From Bacillota bacterium (GTDB lineage Bacteria > Bacillota > Clostridia > Lachnospirales > Lachnospiraceae), in assembly GCA_023421075.1 (NCBI GenBank), contig JAEZUM010000060.1, positions 80,660 to 144,659 of the forward strand: DNA of 64,000 bases, in the 5' to 3' direction. Below are positions 50,020-59,808 of this stretch, one piece after another. The number at the start of each line of letters is the position of its first letter. Position 1 is the stretch's first letter. The notes under the pieces were generated by a model. That model made no database searches. It was not told where the DNA came from and saw nothing but the letters and a program-made list of their open reading frames with translations. A program made the translations under genes and the position numbers.

Positions 50020-51117
50020 TCAATATAGAGTGAGCCCAAGTAATTTTTTCTCAAGAATTTGAAATGCGATATCAAGCGTATCTTTAGGGATCGTTGTATA
50101 CTGATCCCCAATCCAGATTTCGCAACAACACATTCCATCCTTATCGATCAAGTTCCCGGTTATTCCTACTCCGGTGGCTTCGTAGACTTCGACTAAAACT
50201 TTCTCTGTTTCCTCTTTTGATCTGTCAAAATATAGGTGGAACATATTCGAGACAGGTAGTACTGGTTCTGTTTTAACCAATGGACAATGATTAAATCGCG
50301 CTGCTAATTCCTTTGCACCCTCATAATAGATTGCCATTTTATTGATACGTTGATCGAAATAGTAATTTGCGCTCACGATATAGGGATACAGGCTGATCAA
50401 GTTTCCTCCGTGCCTTATTTTCCATATTTTTGCTTGTTCTGCAAATGAACTACTCCCTGCCAGAATGGCTCCTGCTATGCCACCGATTCCCTTATAAAAA
50501 GAAACATATACGCTATCAAATAGGGCACAGATATCAGCTGCAGATTTTTGATAATAGGGCAGAACCTCAAACAATCTAGCTCCGTCCAGATGCAATTTGA
50601 TTCCCTTCTCTCTACAATATTTAGAAATGACTTCTAGAGTATCAAATTCAGGCAACTGACCCCCTATTTCTCTCTGAGGTAATTCAAGTAGTAGACATGC
50701 AACCTCCTCCTTAAGTCCCATAACATCTTCTAACCCGATGACGCGATTTTCATCTGCTAACAACAGTGTTTCAATCTTATGTAATTCTTTCAATCCATCT
50801 TTTTCATGAATTTCTAAATGGCATAAAGGATGATAGGCCACCTTGTTCGTTCCCTTCTCATCACACCATATACGTAGTGCAATTTGTTGTGCCATCGTAC
50901 CACTTGGGAAAAATACTGCTGTTTCTTTACCTAGGTAATCAGCTATCTTTTCTTGGAATTCTTCTATAACTTGACCTTTTCCATATACATCACTTTCAAT
51001 ATTACCATCCATATCCTCCAGGACATCAATTAATACCTGAAGCTTCCTTTTACCATGACCTACCACCTGATATTTCGCTCGTTTAAATGCTTCCTGCAAT
51101 ATAGTTTGATCCTTCAT
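50020..51117 (-). CDS. Threonine-aldolase-like PLP enzyme
   Basis: 365 residues of the beta-eliminating-lyase fold. GNIESDVYGKGQVIEEFQEKIADYLGKETAVFFPSGTMAQQIAL is the N-terminal block, Asp178 in HLDGARLFE contacts the pyridine nitrogen and Lys209 in SFYKGIGG should hold PLP. Relatives cleave L-threonine or L-allo-threonine to glycine and acetaldehyde. Sequence around the lysine differs from classical LtaE (SKGLGAPVGS), so the substrate may be another beta-hydroxy amino acid. Confidence 0.85.
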   Translation of the reverse strand: MKDQTILQEAFKRAKYQVVGHGKRKLQVLIDVLEDMDGNIESDVYGKGQVIEEFQEKIADYLGKETAVFFPSGTMAQQIALRIWCDEKGTNKVAYHPLCHLEIHEKDGLKELHKIETLLLADENRVIGLEDVMGLKEEVACLLLELPQREIGGQLPEFDTLEVISKYCREKGIKLHLDGARLFEVLPYYQKSAADICALFDSVYVSFYKGIGGIAGAILAGSSSFAEQAKIWKIRHGGNLISLYPYIVSANYYFDQRINKMAIYYEGAKELAARFNHCPLVKTEPVLPVSNMFHLYFDRSKEETEKVLVEVYEATGVGITGNLIDKDGMCCCEIWIGDQYTTIPKDTLDIAFQILEKKLLGLTLY

Positions 51118-51218
51118 CAGATGACCTCCTCAACGGTTCGTGTTTTTTCACAATGTCAGAAAAAATTACTAAACTAAATGATGCTATCTATATTTTTTTA
51201 GCAGTGCAGAAGGAGAAA

Positions 51219-52046
51219 CTACAAATCAATCTCGAGTAATATTGGGGTGTGATCTTGTCTTGGACCTGAATCAATCATTTCAGATTTAATTACTTTATCC
51301 GCAATGCGATCACTTACTATCCAGTAATCAATTCTCCACCCGGAATTATTAACTTTACTTGTTATAGCACGCTGAGCCCACCAAGAATAAATACCTGTCA
51401 CATCACCGTGAATTGAACGAAAGGTATCTGTAAAGCCATTTGCTAATAGATTCGTAAAGCCTTGCCTTTCTTCATCAGTAAAACCCGGAGAACGACGGTT
51501 ACTATTCGGATGGGCCAAATCTATTTCTTTATGTGCTACGTTAAAGTCCCCTGCTGCAATAACCGGCTTTTCTTTATCCAGACCTTTTAGATAATCAGCA
51601 TATTTCATATCCCAAACTTGACGATCTTCTAAACGATTCAAACCGTCCCCTGCATTTGGTGTATAAACTTGTGTTAAATAGAAATGATCAAATTCCAATG
51701 TAATGATACGACCTTCAGAATCCATAGTGCCTGGTGCTCCGATTACCGGAAACGTTACGGATAGTGATAGATCTTTCTTATATAAAAACATGGTTCCTGC
51801 ATAACCCTTGCGTGCCGGTTCTACTGAACTATTCCAAACAATATCATAATCCGGTAACTGATCTCCCAAAATTTCTAAATGCTTTTTAGTAGGACCGTTA
51901 CTTGATAACTTTGTCTCCTGTATCGCAATAATTTCCGGATTATATTCAATAATCGTATTTAAAACTTTATGAGATAATAAAGCACGGTCCGAATCTCCTA
52001 TTAATGCTGCATTTAATGAATCAATATTCCATGAAATAAACTTCAT
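51219..52046 (-). CDS. xth: Exodeoxyribonuclease III family nuclease
   Basis: 275 residues from ATG 52046 (AGGAGGAATAT upstream). KFISWNIDSLNA, IQETKLS, YAGTMFLYK, AAGDFNVAHKEIDLAHP, GFTDEERQGF, the ending RIDYWIVSDRI and DHTPILLEI cover the Xth/exonuclease III motifs, including the catalytic Asp-Asn pair and terminal His. Repairs abasic sites. The N-terminal region has an insertion seen in other clostridial forms. Confidence 0.92.
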   Translation of the reverse strand: MKFISWNIDSLNAALIGDSDRALLSHKVLNTIIEYNPEIIAIQETKLSSNGPTKKHLEILGDQLPDYDIVWNSSVEPARKGYAGTMFLYKKDLSLSVTFPVIGAPGTMDSEGRIITLEFDHFYLTQVYTPNAGDGLNRLEDRQVWDMKYADYLKGLDKEKPVIAAGDFNVAHKEIDLAHPNSNRRSPGFTDEERQGFTNLLANGFTDTFRSIHGDVTGIYSWWAQRAITSKVNNSGWRIDYWIVSDRIADKVIKSEMIDSGPRQDHTPILLEIDL

Positions 52047-52105
52047 TATATTCCTCCTATTCGTGTACCCATATGACATTCAATCTTTAGGTAAATTGAG
52101 CAATC

Positions 52106-53053
52106 TTAAAATCCAGCTTCCTGTATTGCTAACACTAGGTTTCTTCCATAGACTTCTGAGCCAAGGGCATTGGGATGAAGATCGTCAATAAAATATTCTG
52201 ACAAATGAGGGACAAGCTTAAAGCCTTCCACTACAGTAATATAAGAATACTTTGTACAAATTTCCTTCGTCTTTCGGCAGAACGACGCAAGGACCTCAAA
52301 TCCATCCGGTGAATCCCCCCTCCAGATTGGGGTGATACAGAGTACCGGTCTATCACCATAAACTTCTGATAATCTTTCGTAATATTCTTCAATATCCTTC
52401 ATACTTTCTGTTCCATATTGATTGGTTCCCATAGAGATAATAATTTTATTAGGAGAATAACCCTCCATATTAACAAGTACATTTTTATCATATATGTATC
52501 CGCCAATTCCCTGATTGATTATATCGTAGTTAAGTAGGCGATTTGCCACACTAACATAGGTATGTGCGGAACGCAACGGACCATACCCCTGCGTTATGGA
52601 ATCTCCCATCCACAGAACCTTCTCCTTCTTTTCCACAGGAAACACGTCTGCATTGATCTCAAAATTACGTATCAAAATGGTCGCATCTGCAGGCAAATAA
52701 ACAATGACTTTCTTTTCCCCAGCGGGCATTTCAAAGTTTATTTTTCCCTCTTTCTGCAAATCTTTTACGTAATATATTTTTGTTATCAATCCATCAACAG
52801 CAAGCTCAATGGAGTCCTCTGAACCCACCCATATGAGTTTGTACTCCAAGGAGAATTGAGTTGCACTTGTATTAAACTCAAGTGTCTTTGCGTTGGAAGC
52901 ATTACACCTGTCATACCAGAATTCAGAGCTTTCTTTAAAATACTGCATCTGCTGTTGTGTATACTGAAAAGACTGTAAATATCCATCCTCAGTTTCGCAA
53001 ATGCTTAATGCTCCGTAATAAATCTTCTTTAACTGCTCATTTGATAGTATCAT
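52106..53053 (-). CDS. SGNH/GDSL hydrolase with N-terminal beta domain
   Basis: 315 residues. The N-terminal ~150 residues form a jelly-roll-like region; the esterase part has block I GDSITQGYG, block II QGIGGYIYD, block III GTNQYG and block V DDLHPNALG, so Ser, Gly, Asn, His and Asp are all there. Layout matches CE2-like acetyl-xylan or carbohydrate esterases. No signal peptide. It fits the window's hemicellulose theme. Confidence 0.87.
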   Translation of the reverse strand: MILSNEQLKKIYYGALSICETEDGYLQSFQYTQQQMQYFKESSEFWYDRCNASNAKTLEFNTSATQFSLEYKLIWVGSEDSIELAVDGLITKIYYVKDLQKEGKINFEMPAGEKKVIVYLPADATILIRNFEINADVFPVEKKEKVLWMGDSITQGYGPLRSAHTYVSVANRLLNYDIINQGIGGYIYDKNVLVNMEGYSPNKIIISMGTNQYGTESMKDIEEYYERLSEVYGDRPVLCITPIWRGDSPDGFEVLASFCRKTKEICTKYSYITVVEGFKLVPHLSEYFIDDLHPNALGSEVYGRNLVLAIQEAGF

Positions 53054-53104
53054 ATAATTTCCACCTTTCTCGGTCTTTTTACATCTCTATTTTTACATAA
53101 TCAA

Positions 53105-53134
53105 GAATAGGATTTCCGATAACGAATCCTATTC
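53105..53134. repeat. Perfect 10-base inverted repeat upstream of the SGNH gene
   Basis: GAATAGGATT and AATCCTATTC with loop TCCGATAACG, 52 bases before the SGNH start. It could be an operator or a leader hairpin; no T-run. Confidence 0.5.
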
Positions 53135-53230
53135 CAAGCTTTCATAAAGCTTCTTAGCTATTTCTCTGTTCATCTCCACTTAGTTTATCATAGACCTTAT
53201 CGAAATGTAAGAGAATTTTATGCAGTAAAG

Positions 53231-53261
53231 AAAAAAGCACGCCCGGAAAACCGGACGTACT
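53231..53261 (-). terminator. Terminator of the AraC-VOC gene
   Basis: ACGTCCGG/CCGGgCGT stem with loop TTTT; a T-run follows on the - strand. Confidence 0.8.
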
Positions 53262-53279
53262 CATTATGAAACGCTTATT

Positions 53280-54068
53280 TTATTCAAAGAAAGTCAATAT
53301 ACTCCCATCAACGGTTGTCACGGAGCAGGTTTTCCCACCCCATGGTTGCTCCTTGACTTCAGTAATCTGATTCCATCCATTCTTTTTAACAAAATGGTAT
53401 AATTGCTCAACACCTTGCACTAGCATAAAACCAACCATTGTCTTTAATGGCTCCCCTTTGAACAGATGAATTCCTGTAAATGGTGCAATATGAAGGGCTT
53501 CAATCTCGATCGGGATGTTATTTACACAACCATATCCGCCTACATTATTTTCATCTCTTGCTTCAATTTGTCCATACCAACCCAATACCTCTTTAAACCA
53601 TTTTACTGTATTATCCATATCCTGCGTGTAGTACACTGCACCGGTTTCTTTTACTACATAACCTCTTTCTGAAAAATCGCTCATAAGTACCTTTCCTCCT
53701 GATAAATTTGATTTTACGGAAATAAGTGAGAACACTTTCAAATTCGAATGATTTTTTCTGGCATCGGATGGTGTAAGCCCATGAAATCTGGTAAAAGCTC
53801 TAGTAAAGCTTTCATGCGATTCGTAACCATACTTTAATGCTATGTCTAGAATCGAAATATCTGTATCGATAATGTCATAACCGGCTAAAGTCATTCGTCG
53901 ATTTCGTATGTATTCACTAACCGTACAATCACATAAAATAGTAAAGACTTTTTGAAAATAAAATTGTGAAGTAAATATTCTATTGGCCAGCATTTCAATA
54001 TCTAGCTCATCTCCTATATTTTCTTCAATATAGTCTACCGTTTGTTGAATACTTGTCATCCAATCCAC
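53280..54068 (-). CDS. AraC-type HTH fused to a glyoxalase-fold (VOC) domain
   Basis: 262 residues. Residues 1-105 are the AraC double HTH (LDIEMLANRIFTSQFYFQKVFTILCDCTVSEYIRNRRM, then LDIALKYGYESHESFTRAFTRFHGLTPSDARK). Residues about 130-262 are a VOC domain (VVKETGAVYYTQDMDNTVKWFKEVLGWYGQIEARD...WGGKTCSVTTVDGSILTFFE). In most AraC proteins the sensor precedes the HTH; here the VOC follows it, so the VOC probably senses a ligand. Known arrangement in Firmicutes; ligand unknown. Confidence 0.83.
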   Translation of the reverse strand: MDWMTSIQQTVDYIEENIGDELDIEMLANRIFTSQFYFQKVFTILCDCTVSEYIRNRRMTLAGYDIIDTDISILDIALKYGYESHESFTRAFTRFHGLTPSDARKNHSNLKVFSLISVKSNLSGGKVLMSDFSERGYVVKETGAVYYTQDMDNTVKWFKEVLGWYGQIEARDENNVGGYGCVNNIPIEIEALHIAPFTGIHLFKGEPLKTMVGFMLVQGVEQLYHFVKKNGWNQITEVKEQPWGGKTCSVTTVDGSILTFFE

Positions 54069-54550
54069 ATTCTCACCTCCTCACAAGCAAAATATTACAT
54101 TACTTCATTAATAATCTCTTGATAATCTATGCACAATTTTGTCCGAACTAAAATTACACTTGGTAAATTTTATCATAAACAGCCACAAAAGGAAAGAGAT
54201 TGCATTGATAAGCAACCTCTTTTTGTCTTTAACTCTTCAATTCATTAATGGAACCGAATGAAAAAAAGAATGTATGACATCGTTTTACATATTATTTATG
54301 ATTTTGTAACAAAGTTAAACATAATTTTTAACTTTCGTAATCAGAGCACACTAAATAACTAAAAATGAGTACATGCATTTTTACATTATTTTCTAAATTA
54401 GCTATGCTATAGTTTATTTAACGAATGATAAAACGATATTTCAATTATATCCTTATCTTTCGGAATTTTTTGAAGTACACCAATAAAATAGGAGGTGGTT
54501 AAGTTGATTGTATCATAACATATTTCTTAATAAACTTCGAATCGCCAAAC
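54069..54550. other. Intergenic stretch with no gene
   Basis: AT-rich region upstream of two divergent genes. It holds a stand-alone hairpin at 54193-54224 and no ORF with a ribosome site. Confidence 0.5.
54193..54224 (+). terminator. Orphan terminator-like hairpin
   Basis: GAGaTTGC/GCAAcCTC followed by TTTTT, without a recognisable + strand gene before it. It may guard against read-through or end a short transcript. Confidence 0.5.
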
Positions 54551-54638
54551 TATTCTGGGACCCATTCCGTAAAGAGGTTCGCTTAATCACTTGCGTATAA
54601 GCAAGAGGTTCAAAACGGAGAACCACAACTCCAGAATA
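54551..54638 (+). ncRNA. Structured 5' leader of the secreted esterase gene
   Basis: Nested pairings can be drawn: TATTCTGG (54551-54558) with CCAGAATA (54631-54638), TCCGT (54566-54570) with ACGGA (54615-54619) and CTTGC (54590-54594) with GCAAG (54601-54605). GGTTC occurs twice (54576, 54607) and each copy could pair with GAACC at 54620, which gives a choice of exclusive helices. No T-run follows; the end is about 20 bases from the ribosome site, so regulation would be of translation. No match to a riboswitch class that I could confirm. Confidence 0.5.
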
Positions 54639-54673
54639 AAAGAGGCAAACTATATTTTGGGAGGTATCATGTT

Positions 54674-57151
54674 ATGTTAAAAAAGATAGTACCACTATTA
54701 CTTATAATTATGCTAGCATCTTTATTTCCGGCAAAAACTGCTTATTCGCAACAGGAAGCAAACGTCACGTGGAGAAAGGTCGACCCTGCTGATGTCCAAA
54801 TCGGTAAAAGCTATCTCATCGTGTCCGAGCACGGTGCGCTTACTAATGCTCAAGCAACTATCAACACACCCGGCGACGTCAACAACACTCAGATTGGCAT
54901 GATGTCCAAGCCCGTGACGATTGAAGACGGTTTAATCACATCCGAAGTGACGGAAGATATGATCTGGCAGTTTGGCCTTGGCGCAAATACTGCAGCGGCA
55001 TATGGCGGTCTTGGCGGAGTCCCAGGCTACTATTTATTGAACAACGCTCCCGGCGCAGGTGGAGGCACTGAACCCTTGCGAAGAGAATCCAGCTTCAACG
55101 CGCAGCATGCCCCTCTAAACACAACCAGCGCAGCCATTAATGGCAATCAGCAGAGCATGTTACTGCATGTTCTGAATAAAGAGGAAGGCACAGTATCCCT
55201 TTATATTTGGGGTGGGAACAACCAGTGGAACTTTGCACTAACGAGTACACAAGACGGCTTCACCGCGAAGAGCAAGGCCGCAAGCACAACAAGCGCGGCT
55301 CAACTGCTTCAACAGATGCAGGAGTCACCGCCATTGCAGTTGTATGAACCAAACTTGACCTCAAGCGTTCAGCACTACGTCATGGCGTCATCCGGCGAGA
55401 ATGGCAGTATAAGCCCGTCCTCCCTGGCAGGCCATGTTTGGGTAAACGATGGCGAAGATGTGACTTTCACGTTTAACCCCTCATTCGGGTTTGAAGTAGA
55501 TAAAGTTACGGTTAACGATGAAGAAGTGGCTTTTACAGACAACTCCTACACAATGCGGAACGTCACCGCAAGCGGTGCAAGAATCCATGTGACATTCAAG
55601 CCTTATTCCAATGCCACGGATGTACCGTTCACCGTTTATAACGACATATTCTCTGTCGGCAACGTAACAACAGCGGTCATTCTCGACCTTGGAGAAGGCA
55701 ACGCAACCAACCTTGCCGATCTGAGCGCCGAAATGTTCACAGCAGCAGCCAGGAACACAAGGTTAAATGGCTCGACCGTGATTTTCGACGGTTTGCGCAA
55801 TATCACCAGAGTATATGTAAACAATGATCCCAAGCCACTTGGTTACATATCGCCCGCACCGGGATCCGACGACCTCGTAACAGTTTTGCCCACAAGTGGA
55901 CGTTACATAATCGTTGAGTTTGAGTTCTGGAATGCCACTGGCTATACTTCTGGTTCAATGGTTTCGGGTAACTTACAAAACGCATTCTCGGCGATCCTCA
56001 ATTACCGTATCAACGTGGATCGTGAGATCAAACTGACAGACGGTACTAGCATAACCCCGAGATTCACTCAGTCACAGGTAGTAAGCCCGGCACTCGACAA
56101 GTTTAGCCCGGACAAAACAAATCCGGGAGGCACAGGCAGCATGGACATCCTGATTTCGATCGACGAGTCATGGGAAGACCTCGGCCCTCTTCCGCTCTTC
56201 ATCTATAACCATGGCGGTGGCCGCGGCGGCTCTTCTGGGGACTACTTTGCGCCGATGCAAACCGCCAACGGTGCAGCCGTACTTTCCAAGCTGCAGCTGG
56301 AAAACCCCGGCAAGTACAACGCGCATATCATTGCTACGCAGAACCACTCAGACAATCAGGCCAACAATGAGGCACTTATGGCATATGTGAAGAAATTGGC
56401 CGCGGAAGGCAAGGTGGATCTGAACCGCGTTTACATGTCCGGCTTCTCGATGGGCAGCATGTATACAGTAGGCTTCTATACCCGCAATCCTGAATTCCTC
56501 GCTGCAATCGTTCCGCTCGCAGGAGGCAACTTGCCAACCTTGGAACAGCTTACCAACAACCCCGAGTACACAAAGACTGCCATATGGGCGTTTACACATA
56601 AGAATGACTTCATGGGTACTACTTGGACAAATTATTTCACAACCGGAGCTGGTGCCAGTGGCTTATACACAAATGCCAACGTGACGGTTCTGGATACCAA
56701 CCAAGCCTTTAATTACCCATACTACGGCTATGACTGGGTACCACACGAAACGGAAGCCCAAGCATACAGTAACCTGATCGGCCAATCGAACGCCCTCCAC
56801 AGATATGGTCCAAGCCAAGAAAAGTATGCCGATAAGAACATCTTTGATTGGATGTTCGCACAGTTCAGGTCAGATAACAGGATTGAAGACCTTAAAGAGA
56901 TGGTTGCAGGTCTGAATCTTATTCCTGGTAATCGTAATGCTCTGACTGTTAAGCTGAATCAGGCATCGAAGTTGCTGGCCAATACGAATGAAAACAAATC
57001 GGCTGAAGCAATCGAAGTTCTGAACGGCTTTATCGACCAGGTCAATGCTTTTGTCATTCCTGGCAAACTGAGTGAAGAGCAAGCAATAGATATGATTCTT
57101 GCTGCTGATGAGACAATTCGATATATAAATTATATGAATAAACTAAGATAG
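54674..57151 (+). CDS. Secreted multidomain esterase (alpha/beta hydrolase) with FIMAH-like tail
   Basis: 825 residues with GGGAGG nine bases before the ATG. Signal peptide to about residue 26 (LFPAKTAYSQ). Residues 30-225 are an unrecognised beta-rich region; 230-310 is a bacterial repeat domain (GENGSISPSSLAGHVWVNDGEDVTFTFNPSFGFEVDKVTVN); 310-500 another beta region; 500-730 the hydrolase with LFIYNHGGG, nucleophile Ser592 in SGFSMGS and HETEAQAYS as a possible His. The last 80 residues (LKEMVAGLNLIPGNRNALTVKLNQASKLL) resemble FIMAH helical domains. Codon use is visibly GC-richer than in neighbours (many GGC, GCC, AAC), suggesting recent transfer. A PHB-depolymerase/feruloyl-esterase-like role outside the cell is likely. 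Confidence 0.8.
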   Translation: MLKKIVPLLLIIMLASLFPAKTAYSQQEANVTWRKVDPADVQIGKSYLIVSEHGALTNAQATINTPGDVNNTQIGMMSKPVTIEDGLITSEVTEDMIWQFGLGANTAAAYGGLGGVPGYYLLNNAPGAGGGTEPLRRESSFNAQHAPLNTTSAAINGNQQSMLLHVLNKEEGTVSLYIWGGNNQWNFALTSTQDGFTAKSKAASTTSAAQLLQQMQESPPLQLYEPNLTSSVQHYVMASSGENGSISPSSLAGHVWVNDGEDVTFTFNPSFGFEVDKVTVNDEEVAFTDNSYTMRNVTASGARIHVTFKPYSNATDVPFTVYNDIFSVGNVTTAVILDLGEGNATNLADLSAEMFTAAARNTRLNGSTVIFDGLRNITRVYVNNDPKPLGYISPAPGSDDLVTVLPTSGRYIIVEFEFWNATGYTSGSMVSGNLQNAFSAILNYRINVDREIKLTDGTSITPRFTQSQVVSPALDKFSPDKTNPGGTGSMDILISIDESWEDLGPLPLFIYNHGGGRGGSSGDYFAPMQTANGAAVLSKLQLENPGKYNAHIIATQNHSDNQANNEALMAYVKKLAAEGKVDLNRVYMSGFSMGSMYTVGFYTRNPEFLAAIVPLAGGNLPTLEQLTNNPEYTKTAIWAFTHKNDFMGTTWTNYFTTGAGASGLYTNANVTVLDTNQAFNYPYYGYDWVPHETEAQAYSNLIGQSNALHRYGPSQEKYADKNIFDWMFAQFRSDNRIEDLKEMVAGLNLIPGNRNALTVKLNQASKLLANTNENKSAEAIEVLNGFIDQVNAFVIPGKLSEEQAIDMILAADETIRYINYMNKLR

Positions 57152-57185
57152 GCAAGCAGGGATACTTATAAATGTAATAATTAAT

Positions 57186-57226
57186 TGGGCCGCATAGAAA
57201 CTAAATAATCTATGCGGCCTATTTAA
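57186..57226 (+). terminator. Terminator of the secreted esterase gene
   Basis: GGCCGCATAGA/TCTATGCGGCC, 11 perfect pairs, then TATTT. It also suits the convergent flavoprotein gene. Confidence 0.82.
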
Positions 57227-57371
57227 TAGACATTGGTTAGTTAATTCAACCCGTATTTGTACAAATAACGTAGTTGATATGTAACTGATTATTGGTTTTG
57301 GCGCTAAAAATTCCAGTGATCAGTCGCTGTAATCCATAGAAGAATATCCACAAATTTATATTTACTTGTGA

Positions 57372-59795
57372 TTACCTTATATTATCTACTGCTGTTTTTC
57401 CGGCAATTCGCCCGAAGGTAAATATATCTGTTAAAGCATTGCCACCAAGGCGATTTCCTGCGTGGATACCACCGGCAACTTCTCCGGCTGCATATAGATT
57501 TTTTATAGGTTGGTCGTTTTCATCTAAAACGCAGGCATTTGTATCTATTTTGAGTCCACCCATGGTATGATGAACGGCTGGCTTTCTGGGAGTCGCATAA
57601 AACGGAGCCTTCTCCACCTTTAAGTGAAAGGTATCCTTATGAAATTCCGGATCAAAGCCCTGATCCACATAAGAATTATATTTATCAACGGTATCCCTAA
57701 GGATTGCAGGATTCATACCGACTCTAATTGCCAGCTCTTCTATGGTATCCGCTCTGAATAGAGTACCGGCCTCTACCTGAAGGTCTAACTTCTCCTGGCT
57801 GGTATTGGCAGCTGTCTTCTTTATCTCATCATCAGCGATTAAGTAGAACAACCCTCCCTGATCAATTGCAGCCTTAGTTAAAACATCTCGCCCGGAGAAT
57901 TCATTGACAAATCGTTTCCCTTCTCGATTGACGATTACATAGTTTTCCGGTGGTACCTGAACACCACTGAATAGTTCGCCGGTGTCAGGATCAGCTACCG
58001 GCATCATCTGTGTAAATCCCATTCCGGTGAGTGCTGCTCCTACCGTTTTACCAAGCAATATTCCATCACCGGTCATCGCATAGGAATTGGTTGTCTTGAT
58101 ATCATCATCAATGTGGCTCCAGTAGGTGTTATATTCCTTCAGCATCTTTGTATTTGCACCAAAACCACCGCTCGCAAGAATAACTGCCTTTGCATGTACT
58201 GTGATCTTCTGTCCATTGACACCGGTCGCGATTACTCCTTTTATTTCACCGTTCTCGATTATAAATTCCTTTGCAGGACTGTCCGTAATAATCTTTCCTG
58301 AACGCTCCTCTACATATTTAGTAAGAGCAAGGATAAAAGCAGTTCCAAAGCTTTTCACAGGTTTATGACCACGGCGCCAGAGTGCACCCACCGGTGCAAA
58401 TACAATGTTTTTATCATACTCAACGCCTATCTCCTCCAGCCAATTGACACTCTCTAAGGCTCTGTCTGTCAGGATTTTCACCAGGTCATACTGTCCGTAT
58501 ATGGTATTGCCCTGTAGGTCAGTACGTTTTCCACCAAAATAGGTCTGCATTCTGTGAAGGAGCGGTGAGTCAAACAAATGACCCTTATGTGTACCAAACT
58601 TGTTTTGATAGGCAGCAAATTCCTCTTTCAGCGCACGAAAATCCTCCAGATACTCTGAGTGAATCTCGCTCTCATCGGTATTCAGTAATGACTCAAGGGT
58701 ATGTCTCTCACCCGGATTCTCATCAAACTTACTCTGCCACTGGGGATCTGCTGCATTGACCGGGCCACCGGAACGAATGGTGTTGCCACCCACTGCAGGA
58801 TATTTTTCAAGTACAATCGTACTACAACTATTCTGTAACACAGTAGCTGCCGCACTGAGTCCGGCTCCGCCTCCGCCGACAATCACCACGTCGCAGGAAT
58901 ATTCTTCGTCTTCCCTGTTAAGGCTGCTGGCAGGCTTGGGGCGTCTCTTAAGGATATCCGGATTCACTCCGGCAAGCTTAACGGCTTTTGCTACTCCATC
59001 AATAACTCCGTTACTGGTTTCCGATGCACCTGAGAGTGCATCCACATTTAAGGTCTGTCCTTCAATGATCTTATCCGGTATTCTTACAAAAACCACATCG
59101 GCAATTCCTTCGGTTTCCCCTTTGGTGTCTATCGATATATTTTCAATTCTTTTTTCACTAAAGGATACTTTCATTGGAAGATTTCCGCTATGACCGATTG
59201 CCTTTACCTCATATTCCCCCGGGACAAAGGAAAACTCCTCTTCCTCGTTCAGCTGATTTGCAATTTTAGCGAAACGCAGAAAGCGTAGAAAGCATATCTC
59301 CAAGAAATCTATTGTTCCTTCATTGTTAAGGTTACCGTCATCATCAAATGCATTATTTGCTCTACCAAGTAAGAACTCATATCCTGGCATTACATTAGCA
59401 TCCACACCCGGTGCATCCAGGATCTGACGAAGATGCAGCTGTGCACGGGAGGATCCTTGCGTTCCAAGAGATGCACCAACAATCATAACCGGTTTGCCGG
59501 CAAGCGGATGGAGATCAAAGCTTAACCATTCAATTAGGCTTTTCAGACCGGAGGGGATAGAGTGATTATATTCGGGAGTAGCTATAATAACACCCTCTGA
59601 TGCCGTAATCTTGTCATTAAACATCTGTATTACCTCACCGTAGGACTGATTATCGGATTGATTAAACATAGGAACTTCTGTAATCTCAAGGATCTCTATT
59701 TCTGCCCTTGATTCAAAATGTTTTTTCATAAACTGAAGAAGTTTACGATTATATGATAATTTTGCATTTGTTCCAACAATAGCTATTAATTTCAT
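57372..59795 (-). CDS. Three-domain flavoprotein reductase: FMN reductase, covalent-FMN domain, FAD fumarate-reductase domain
   Basis: 807 residues, no signal peptide, so cytoplasmic. Residues 1-185: NAD(P)H:FMN reductase flavodoxin-like fold (IVGTNAKLSYNRKLLQFM, IATPEYNHSIPSGLKSLIEWLS). Residues 190-275: FMN_bind with D252-x-x-S-G-A-S258, where ApbE attaches FMN, probably to Ser258. Residues 300-807: flavocytochrome-c-type FAD domain with VIVGGGGAGLSAA (305-316), HTMGGLKI and NRLGGNALTDIFTFGR. Relatives reduce fumarate, urocanate, acrylate or hydroxycinnamates using NADH. ApbE and a LysR regulator are encoded nearby. The substrate cannot be read from sequence. Confidence 0.9.
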   Translation of the reverse strand: MKLIAIVGTNAKLSYNRKLLQFMKKHFESRAEIEILEITEVPMFNQSDNQSYGEVIQMFNDKITASEGVIIATPEYNHSIPSGLKSLIEWLSFDLHPLAGKPVMIVGASLGTQGSSRAQLHLRQILDAPGVDANVMPGYEFLLGRANNAFDDDGNLNNEGTIDFLEICFLRFLRFAKIANQLNEEEEFSFVPGEYEVKAIGHSGNLPMKVSFSEKRIENISIDTKGETEGIADVVFVRIPDKIIEGQTLNVDALSGASETSNGVIDGVAKAVKLAGVNPDILKRRPKPASSLNREDEEYSCDVVIVGGGGAGLSAAATVLQNSCSTIVLEKYPAVGGNTIRSGGPVNAADPQWQSKFDENPGERHTLESLLNTDESEIHSEYLEDFRALKEEFAAYQNKFGTHKGHLFDSPLLHRMQTYFGGKRTDLQGNTIYGQYDLVKILTDRALESVNWLEEIGVEYDKNIVFAPVGALWRRGHKPVKSFGTAFILALTKYVEERSGKIITDSPAKEFIIENGEIKGVIATGVNGQKITVHAKAVILASGGFGANTKMLKEYNTYWSHIDDDIKTTNSYAMTGDGILLGKTVGAALTGMGFTQMMPVADPDTGELFSGVQVPPENYVIVNREGKRFVNEFSGRDVLTKAAIDQGGLFYLIADDEIKKTAANTSQEKLDLQVEAGTLFRADTIEELAIRVGMNPAILRDTVDKYNSYVDQGFDPEFHKDTFHLKVEKAPFYATPRKPAVHHTMGGLKIDTNACVLDENDQPIKNLYAAGEVAGGIHAGNRLGGNALTDIFTFGRIAGKTAVDNIR

Positions 59796-59808
59796 TGGTT
59801 TTTACCTC

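Noticed and set aside
54510..54660. Known riboswitch (c-di-AMP, c-di-GMP, SAM, THF) in the esterase leader
   Set aside because: Conserved cores of these classes could not be found; left as unclassified structured RNA.
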